A stretch of 64,000 bases of DNA from Peteryoungia wuzhouensis (GTDB taxonomy: Bacteria; Pseudomonadota; Alphaproteobacteria; Rhizobiales; Rhizobiaceae), in contig NZ_QJRY01000006.1 of NCBI RefSeq assembly GCF_003205195.1, positions 248,001 to 312,000 on the forward strand. The letters are read 5' to 3'. Under the pieces are notes generated by a model, which did no database searches, was not told where the DNA came from, and saw only the letters and a program-made list of their open reading frames with translations. Position numbers and translations under genes: made by a program. This document shows positions 54,906-64,000 of this stretch, one piece after another (within the stretch, counting starts at the first letter, position 1; every line of letters starts with the position of its first letter).

Positions 54906-56270
54906 TTATTCTCCGGGCATGAAGGCTGTCTCAGGTGCGGTGTCCGTTGCAGTCTGTCGCTCCCGCCCTATGCGGGTTGCAACGAGCGCCGAGATGAGAA
55001 AGAGGCTTGCCTCGATCGAAAAAACGGAGGCAAATGCATCCGCATCGCTTGATGTCAGCCAGCGGCCGAGATCGAGGGAGACGGTGCCCAGCACGCCGCC
55101 GAGGCCGAAGGCGATGGCCTGTGCTGCGCCCCAGATTCCCATGCGCATACCGTAGTTCGCGGTTTGGCCACGACCGGCCAGGATCATCATCGTGCCGACG
55201 GCGGCGACCGCGAAGGCGCCGTTGGTTGCGCCGAGAAGGAAGATGTTGATCTTGAGCGGCCAATCAGGCGCGACTTGTGTTGAAAGGGCCAGGGCTGCCA
55301 GCGCAAGCGCAGAGCCGAAACATCCTGTTGTGATGAAGTGACGGGGCAGGTCCGGATAGCGTTTTCCGAAAAGGGCGCCGGAAATCCCGACCATGATCAT
55401 GCCAAGGAGAACGCCGCCATGCTGGGTGCCGGAGAGGCTGGTTGTCTCCCCTGGGGTCATGCCGAACAGGAGGCCGGCATAGGGCTCAAGAATGAGATCC
55501 TGTGTGGCAAAGGCCAGCATCGACAGGAAGATGAACAACGTAAAAAGCCGGGCCTCACGATCTTCGAGCACATCCTGCAGGCTGTCTCGAAAGGTCATCG
55601 GCGCTGTGTGCGTTGCAGGCGGATCAACAGTCGGCCTTGCTTCCATACCGGCAACACCGAAAAGCCCGAGCAGCCAGGCGACGAACCCTGTTGCGGCGGT
55701 GATCGCGATAAGGCGCTCGTGCGAATAGGGATCGAGTTGTTTTCCCACGACAATCGAGGTGACGATAATCCCCGCGATCATCAGCATCCAGGTGATGGTT
55801 GCGGCTGCAGCGCGTCGTTCGACGGCGGTCTTCATGGCGATCAGCGCCAGCAGTGACGTGCCGGAGGCGCCGATACCGATGCCAATCAGGATGTAGGCGA
55901 AAATGGCAGCGGCGATGCCGGCCATAAAGGACTGTTCGAAAAGGAGCGTGGTTGCGGCGGCTCCAGTGCCGGCACAGGCGAGAAGGGCCAGGCCGCCGAT
56001 GATCCACACCGTTCGCGATCGGCCGGTATCTGATTTATGGCCCCAGACCGGTCGCGAAATCTGGACGCCGTAGTGGAGGCCCACCAACAGGCCAGGGATA
56101 ACGGCAGCCAGGCCCAGTTCGACAATCATCACGCGATTGAGCGTTGATGTTGTCAGGACCACGATCGAACCAAGCGCTGCCTGGACAAGCCCCAGCCTGA
56201 CGATGGCGAACCATCCGAGACCAGGGATCGAAGGCCTTTGAGCGACGGTATCGAGGGCGATCCGACCCAT
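54906..56270 (-). CDS. PucC/LhaA-like BCH1-family major facilitator protein
   Basis: This 454-residue membrane protein with about 12 hydrophobic helices belongs to the PucC/LhaA group of the major facilitator superfamily, which deliver or assemble bacteriochlorophyll in light-harvesting complexes. Visible features are LVGLHYGVQISRPVWGHKSD, FILIGIGIGASGTSLLALIA and ATQDLILEPYAGLLFGMTPG. It sits between bchG and bchP, the same position as bch2 in Rhodobacter. It starts 11 bases after the bchG stop, so it belongs to the bchG operon. Confidence 0.9.
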   Translation of the reverse strand: MGRIALDTVAQRPSIPGLGWFAIVRLGLVQAALGSIVVLTTSTLNRVMIVELGLAAVIPGLLVGLHYGVQISRPVWGHKSDTGRSRTVWIIGGLALLACAGTGAAATTLLFEQSFMAGIAAAIFAYILIGIGIGASGTSLLALIAMKTAVERRAAAATITWMLMIAGIIVTSIVVGKQLDPYSHERLIAITAATGFVAWLLGLFGVAGMEARPTVDPPATHTAPMTFRDSLQDVLEDREARLFTLFIFLSMLAFATQDLILEPYAGLLFGMTPGETTSLSGTQHGGVLLGMIMVGISGALFGKRYPDLPRHFITTGCFGSALALAALALSTQVAPDWPLKINIFLLGATNGAFAVAAVGTMMILAGRGQTANYGMRMGIWGAAQAIAFGLGGVLGTVSLDLGRWLTSSDADAFASVFSIEASLFLISALVATRIGRERQTATDTAPETAFMPGE

Positions 56271-56280
56271 GAGGCTTCTC

Positions 56281-57204
56281 CTAACCGACCGTCATCGCCG
56301 CAAGCGATGACTCACGCAAGGCGATTGCTGCGGCCATCATGCCGCTGACATAGAGCCCGACACCGAAAGCCGAATACCAGACGGCTTTGCCTTCGGGATC
56401 CCTGAGGAAACGCAGCATGCAGAGACCCTGCAGCACAAGAACAAGGGTGACGAGGGCTGCGCCGGTCGAAAGCCCCTGCTGCGCCAAAAGCAGGATCACC
56501 CCCAGTTGCGTCGTTGCCATCACCACGCAGGCGATCCGCGCGGCCATGTCCGGTCCATGCAGCACCGGCAAGCTTGCGACACCCATTTCGCGATCGCCCC
56601 TGATCGACTTGAAGTCGTTGAGGGTGAGAATGCCGTGGGCACCGAGCCCGTAAAGAAGGGCGACGAGGATGGTGATCGTGGGTGGGGCATGGCCTAGGGC
56701 AGCGGTTGCCGCCGTGATCCAGGGCAATGTTTCGTAGCTGAGGCCCACGACACCATTGCCGATCCAGCCATTCTGCTTGAAGCGGAAGGGTGGCGCGCTG
56801 TAACCCCAGGCCAGCGCAAGCCCGCAGAGTGCAGCCATGAACACGAGGGGACCGAGCAGACCCGCAACAGCCATCGACAATGCTGACATGGCGATGGCAA
56901 CAGCGAGCCCCCATTGCCCCGGCATTCGGCCGGAGGGAATGACGCGGTCCGGTTCGTTGATGGCATCGACATGCCGGTCGAACCAGTCATTGACGGCCTG
57001 GCTGGTGCCGCAGAGCAGGGGACCGGCGAGAAGGATGCCGGTCGCGATCGGGAGCCACCTGTCACCCATGCCGGCGCCGGATGCGATGGCGCCGCAGGCA
57101 TAGGCCCACATCGGCGGAAACCAGGTGATCGGCTTCAGCAACTGCACCACCGCCGCAGGCGACGGGTAGGATGCTGCCGGTACGTGGGACGGGATCTGGG
57201 CCAT
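56281..57204 (-). CDS. bchG: Bacteriochlorophyll synthase (chlorophyll synthetase)
   Basis: This 307-residue UbiA-type prenyltransferase attaches the geranylgeranyl or phytyl tail to bacteriochlorophyllide. Its first Asp-rich motif is NDWFDRHVDAINEPDRVIPS, in which the DRxxD pattern binds magnesium and the prenyl diphosphate. The second is DFKSIRGDREMGVASLP. About eight transmembrane helices are apparent. No Shine-Dalgarno sequence precedes the ATG, and the -10 box at 57216-57211 ends only seven bases before it, suggesting a leaderless or nearly leaderless transcript. A perfect PpsR-type operator covers the -35 box. Confidence 0.95.
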   Translation of the reverse strand: MAQIPSHVPAASYPSPAAVVQLLKPITWFPPMWAYACGAIASGAGMGDRWLPIATGILLAGPLLCGTSQAVNDWFDRHVDAINEPDRVIPSGRMPGQWGLAVAIAMSALSMAVAGLLGPLVFMAALCGLALAWGYSAPPFRFKQNGWIGNGVVGLSYETLPWITAATAALGHAPPTITILVALLYGLGAHGILTLNDFKSIRGDREMGVASLPVLHGPDMAARIACVVMATTQLGVILLLAQQGLSTGAALVTLVLVLQGLCMLRFLRDPEGKAVWYSAFGVGLYVSGMMAAAIALRESSLAAMTVG

Positions 57205-57210
57205 GGGAGA

Positions 57211-57251
57211 AGGCTATGCCGCACCCATGAATGTGTCAACTTAAATTGACA
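57211..57251 (-). promoter_or_regulatory. bchG promoter with PpsR-type operator
   Basis: TGTCAACTTAAATTGACA (57234-57251) fits TGT-N12-ACA with 6-bp arms and is 16/18 palindromic. On the minus strand it ends in TTGACA, a -35 box (57239-57234), followed after 17 bases by TAGCCT (57216-57211). A bound repressor would cover the -35 region. Confidence 0.8.
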
Positions 57252-57264
57252 GTCGCTGTGTCGT

Positions 57265-58728
57265 TCAGCTCGCCTGTCCGCTGCCGGGACGATAGTCTTC
57301 AAGGCCGTGACGGCGCAGCTTGATGTAGAGGCTCTGACGCGACAGGCCGAGAATTTCAGCGGCATAGGCGCGGTTGTTGTTGGTCTGGTCAAGGGCTGCT
57401 TCGATGCAGATCTTTTCGATCACATCGAGCGATTCCCGCATGAGATCCTTCAGCGGGACCTTGCCGACAAGGGCCGAAAAACCTTCCGCCTGGTCGGATA
57501 CTCCGGGGGAGGGAATGGTCAGGCGTTCGGCGCTTGTTGCCTGCGGCATGACGATCAGTTGCACCGTACCATTCGTGGGGTTCAATCGGGCGGAAATGCT
57601 GACGGCGCTCTCGGCCGAAAGATTGTCCGTCAGCGTTGATGTGAAGCCGCGCACGCAAGGCTCATCAAGCAGCCGCGTGTACAGGACGCGAATGTCGATG
57701 GAAGCGCCGGTAAACCAGGAGGCAACGTTGCGGCCAAGAACCTGTGCCATCGACGGGGCGTGGATCAGGTCGAGAAACAGGGTGTTGGCAGCAAGCACAA
57801 CGCCATCCGTATCCGTCTGCACCACCGCTTCCGGCAGGTCCGCGAGGCCAATCTCCGCAATGCCGACCGGCTTTTCCGTGCGCTGGCGCTTGCTCTCCAG
57901 ATCTTGCTCCGATGGCCAGAGCGCGAGCAGCACATTCGTGATGCCGTTTTCCCGATAGGAACGCAGTGTCAGCGAGATCGACTGACCCTTGGCAATGCTG
58001 ATGCCATCCAGATGTACCGGGTTCGGGCTGTGGCGAGCTTCACTGATTGCGTCGCCAAGGCGATCCCGTTCATGTTTTCCGAACAGATCGCGGATCGATT
58101 TCCCCGAGAGGGGAGCGGCCGTGGTGGAGAGCAGAGATGCGGCTGCCGGATTGGCGTCAAGGATCGTGCGCCGCTCGCCGTCCAGCATGACATAAGCCAC
58201 TGTCGCGACCTTGAAGGCGGTACGGTAGCGGGTTTCGGCTTCCTTCAGTTCGCGGTAGTCGGCTTCCAGCTCCAGTTGCGTTTGCACGAGACGCTGCTGG
58301 TCATGCATCTGCTGGCGCAACTCGCGGCCGACAACGATCGTATAGGGAAAGTCCTTGGCACTATAGGCGGAATAGACGACCGGCAGATCGGGCTTGCCGG
58401 CGCATTTGTGGTTGACCTGGTAACCGCGCACGGGATGGTGATGGCTGCCAGCAGACAGCATGGAGTCGATCTTCGGGACCGACTCCATCGTGACGCAATC
58501 CTGCAGGCGTTTTCCGACGGTCTTCGCCAAGCCGTAGTCTGCCAGATCGTTCCCTGCGAGATAGATCTGGGAGATGATGGCGCTGTGGTCGATCAGCATC
58601 ACGACATCGGCGCCGAGGCTGACGAGCGAACCGATCGAATCCAGGTCGAGGGTCTTCAGCAGGCTGTCTGCAACTGCAAACCCATCCGTACCGCTATGAC
58701 CGTTCAGTGGCTTCATGGAGTGAGCCAA
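57265..58728 (-). CDS. ppsR: PpsR/CrtJ-type PAS-domain repressor of photosynthesis genes
   Basis: This 487-residue cytoplasmic repressor has an N-terminal PAS-like region (LVSLGADVVMLIDHSAIISQ), two further PAS domains (TVAYVMLDGERRTILDANPA; LPEAVVQTDTDGVVLAANTL), and a C-terminal Fis-type helix-turn-helix (NRAYAAEILGLSRQSLYIKL). Cys441 lies just before the helix-turn-helix, like the redox Cys of other PpsR proteins. No Cys is seen in the linker before the last PAS domain, where Rhodobacter PpsR has its second redox Cys. The start overlaps the upstream ppaA-like gene. Boxes of its expected type precede bchG and dxs, with degenerate forms before bchF. Confidence 0.93.
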   Translation of the reverse strand: MAHSMKPLNGHSGTDGFAVADSLLKTLDLDSIGSLVSLGADVVMLIDHSAIISQIYLAGNDLADYGLAKTVGKRLQDCVTMESVPKIDSMLSAGSHHHPVRGYQVNHKCAGKPDLPVVYSAYSAKDFPYTIVVGRELRQQMHDQQRLVQTQLELEADYRELKEAETRYRTAFKVATVAYVMLDGERRTILDANPAAASLLSTTAAPLSGKSIRDLFGKHERDRLGDAISEARHSPNPVHLDGISIAKGQSISLTLRSYRENGITNVLLALWPSEQDLESKRQRTEKPVGIAEIGLADLPEAVVQTDTDGVVLAANTLFLDLIHAPSMAQVLGRNVASWFTGASIDIRVLYTRLLDEPCVRGFTSTLTDNLSAESAVSISARLNPTNGTVQLIVMPQATSAERLTIPSPGVSDQAEGFSALVGKVPLKDLMRESLDVIEKICIEAALDQTNNNRAYAAEILGLSRQSLYIKLRRHGLEDYRPGSGQAS

Positions 58729-59660
58729 TCGATTCCGCTGGGTGTAACCACTGCTGTTCGGCCGGCGGCGCGAGCCTGCTGGCTGATTCTTTCCAATTCA
58801 TAGTAACTGTCGCAGATCTTCACGGCGGAGTAAACGCTGTCACAGATGCAGTCAATCCCCAAACCTACAAGAAAATCAACGGAATCCAGGGCTGCGGCGC
58901 CTCCGACAACGAGGGGTAGACGCGCCTCTCCACGCAGCTTGCGCACATCCTGGACGAGGCTTTTGAATTCGGCCGCCAGGCGTATATTGCTCCAACCGAT
59001 GCAGGCGATATCGGCACCTTCAAGTGCGCGCCCGAGCGCAGGCGTTTTCGTCGCCGCCGGGTCCAGTACCTGGCTTGCCCAACCGAGACTTTCGAAGAGC
59101 AACCCGATCAGGTGCGGCATCAGCGTGTGTTGCTCGCCCGATGGCGTCAGGATCAGGGCGCAGGGCGCCTCTCGCCCGGCGTCGCACAGTTCGAGCGAGA
59201 GTGATGTTGCCAATTCCTGCAGTCGCGCGCTGCCAATCGTGACGTCGATGAAATCGCAGTCGTCCGACACCCACTCCCTGCCCAGCAGGCGAGCAACCGT
59301 CTCGAGGAAAAGGACCTTGACGTAAAAGGGGCGACCGGCTGGCAATTGGTGTTCGAGAAAGGCTCGAAGAGAGGCGAGGCGGGTACGGGGATTGAGAATA
59401 AGAAAACGAAACTCTGCGAGCGCCTTCTCGTAAAGGCGATCGTGCTCCAGCCCCCGGTCGTAACGCGCCGAAAGCTTCTCGGCCGTCATCGAAGCCACCG
59501 TCCCCTCGATCAGGCGACGGAGCTTTTCTCCGTCACTTTGGGTTAGGTATGCTCTCTTGCGCTCCGCGGCAAGCCTCACGAACGGCTTCAAGCCCTCGCA
59601 ACGCGACGATTTTGGGTCATTTGGCCAGTTGTTCTCGCCCTGAAGTGATCCGTCAATCAT
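58713..59660 (-). CDS. ppaA: PpaA/AerR-like cobalamin-domain antirepressor
   Basis: This 315-residue soluble protein has an N-terminal helical region and the cap segment REWVSDDCDFIDVTIGSARL. Its B12-binding fold contains SGEQHTLMPHLIGLLFESLG, whose His is placed to ligate cobalt. In Rhodobacter, AerR/PpaA modulates the repressor encoded next to it in a light- and cobalamin-dependent way. The start at 59660 is preferred because GAGGGG precedes it; the frame opens at 59678. It overlaps ppsR by 16 bases, so the regulator and repressor are made together. It is divergent from bchF across a shared control region. Confidence 0.88.
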   Translation of the reverse strand: MIDGSLQGENNWPNDPKSSRCEGLKPFVRLAAERKRAYLTQSDGEKLRRLIEGTVASMTAEKLSARYDRGLEHDRLYEKALAEFRFLILNPRTRLASLRAFLEHQLPAGRPFYVKVLFLETVARLLGREWVSDDCDFIDVTIGSARLQELATSLSLELCDAGREAPCALILTPSGEQHTLMPHLIGLLFESLGWASQVLDPAATKTPALGRALEGADIACIGWSNIRLAAEFKSLVQDVRKLRGEARLPLVVGGAAALDSVDFLVGLGIDCICDSVYSAVKICDSYYELERISQQARAAGRTAVVTPSGIDWLTP

Positions 59661-59766
59661 CCCGCGTGAGCCCCTCATCCGCGAAACCGAACCTGTGCGG
59701 CGTCAGGCGTGGACGGTAGGCATCCCGTCAGACGAGCCAGGACAGAATGAACCCAGTTTGTGTTTC

Positions 59767-59824
59767 TGTAAATGAAAATATACGTCAACCTAAGTTGACA
59801 CTTTGATTGTCTGGAGCGTAGTCT
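59767..59824 (+). promoter_or_regulatory. bchF promoter with two degenerate PpsR-type boxes
   Basis: TGT-N12-ACG (59767-59784) and CGT-N12-ACA (59783-59800) are adjacent one-mismatch versions of the PpsR pattern; the second contains GTCAAC/GTTGAC arms. The second ends in TTGACA (59795-59800), an apparent -35 box 18 bases before TAGTCT (59819-59824). The region also serves the divergent ppaA gene. Confidence 0.65.
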
Positions 59825-59876
59825 TCCGTTAATCCCGATTGCCCTTGGGAGGGGATGGGAGAAGGGATGGACTGCC

Positions 59877-63235
<3,359 letters not shown>

Positions 63236-63264
<29 letters not shown>

Positions 63265-64000
63265 CAGCACCCCGGTCCGGGTGGTGTTGGTAACCCTCGA
63301 CAACCATATCGTGGCTGCGGTCGATGATGCCCGTCGCAGCCTTTCGCGCGATCTGCCGGGACTGACGCTTTCCGTGCATGCGGCGACTGACTGGAACGAC
63401 AATCCCGCGAGCCTCGACGCTTGCAGGTCGGCGATCCTTGCCGGCGACATCATCATCATCTCGATGATCTTCGTCGAAGAGCATGTGCGCGCCATCGCCG
63501 ACGTGCTCGAAGCCCGGCATCGCGAATGTGACGCCATGGTCTGCTGCATGTCCGCCGGCACGATCATGAAATACACGACTATGGGCCGCTTCAAGATGAG
63601 CGAAGAGCAGAAGGGGCCGCTCGCGCTCCTGAAGAAGCTTCGCGGCAAGAGTTCACGCGACGGCAAGGATAGTGGCCGCACCGCCGGCGAGCGCCAGCTT
63701 GCCATGTTGCGTCGTCTGCCGCAGCTCCTGCGCTTCATTCCCGGCACGGCGCAGGATGTGCGGAACTACTTCCTGACGCTGCAATACCGCATCGCGGCCT
63801 CGGACGAGAACATCGCCAATATGGTGCGCCTGCTGGTCGGCAAGTATGCCAAAGGCGAGCGCAAGGGGCTTCAGGGCCGGGTGACCGTGGGCGATCCCGT
63901 CGAGTATCCCGATATGGGTCTCTATCACCCGGGTCTGAAGCCGCGTGTCACGACCCAGCTGTCCGCCATGCCGTTCAAGCCCGGGGCGCGTGGAACGATC
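63236..64000 (+). CDS. bchH: Magnesium chelatase subunit H, 3' truncated by window edge
   Basis: The first 255 residues of the large porphyrin-binding subunit, usually about 1,200 residues, are visible. They begin with a short leader and [20 protein letters not shown], followed by [40 protein letters not shown] and [18 protein letters not shown]. It binds protoporphyrin IX and, with BchI and BchD, inserts magnesium, the committing step for bacteriochlorophyll. The start at 63236 lies inside the bchB 3' end in a different frame (29-base overlap), implying translational coupling. The reading frame is open to the edge of the window. Confidence 0.93.

Overview
The window is a GC-rich alphaproteobacterial chromosome segment. 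It joins a heterotrophic stretch rich in sugar and amide ABC importers (about 1-49.1 kb) to one end of a bacteriochlorophyll photosynthesis gene cluster (about 49.2-64 kb, running off the right edge inside bchH). Several UgpC/MalK-type importers, LacI/DeoR/FCD regulators, ATGA-type overlaps between operon genes and a small intergenic repeat of the kind seen in rhizobia point to the Rhizobiales, probably a photosynthetic member or relative of the Rhizobiaceae. That placement is inferred from gene content, not from a search.

Layout. 0-9.3 kb holds a truncated LacI regulator, a lipid A phosphoethanolamine transferase, a divergent HxlR/quinone-reductase pair, a PRC-barrel protein, a two-component system, a Tat-exported metallophosphoesterase and a Fic AMP-transferase with its own HTH domain. 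9.3-17.3 kb is one minus-strand amide operon: amiC, amiR, two permeases, a binding protein, an acetamidase/formamidase and a fused ATPase. It is preceded by a strong promoter and a leader terminator that overlaps a competing hairpin, as expected for antitermination by an ANTAR protein. 17.4-25.1 kb is a LacI-controlled importer with a GH2 glycosidase. 25.2-29.6 kb holds a dimethylglycine/sarcosine dehydrogenase-like enzyme, a choline-kinase-like phosphotransferase and a divergent DeoR regulator. 29.8-35.9 kb is a CUT1 importer in one operon with a Cys/Met-metabolism PLP enzyme and an FCD regulator. 36.6-41.4 kb is a CUT2 (ribose-type) importer. 41.8-49.1 kb is a LacI regulator facing an operon of a Gfo/Idh/MocA oxidoreductase, a TIM-barrel isomerase and a CUT1 importer, with two matching operators between them.

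The photosynthesis part contains a second cobalamin-domain regulator-like protein, dxs, cytochrome c2, tspO, a small membrane protein, bchP, a PucC-like transporter, bchG, ppsR and ppaA/aerR. Divergent from these is bchF-bchN-bchB-bchH. PpsR-type palindromes (TGT-N12-ACA) overlap the apparent -35 boxes upstream of bchG and dxs, and two one-mismatch versions lie in the ppaA-bchF gap. The repressor and its antirepressor candidate are therefore encoded inside their own regulon. Together the genes cover isoprenoid precursor supply (dxs), dark protochlorophyllide reduction (bchN/B), Mg chelation (bchH), the C-3 hydratase (bchF), tail attachment and reduction (bchG/P), pigment-complex assembly (PucC-like) and electron carriage (cytochrome c2).

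A recurring architectural feature is that each of the five periplasmic binding-protein genes is followed, before the next gene of its operon, by an inverted repeat without a T tract. This suggests mRNA processing or stabilisation that raises binding-protein dosage. No rRNA, tRNA, CRISPR array, insertion sequence or integrase was seen.
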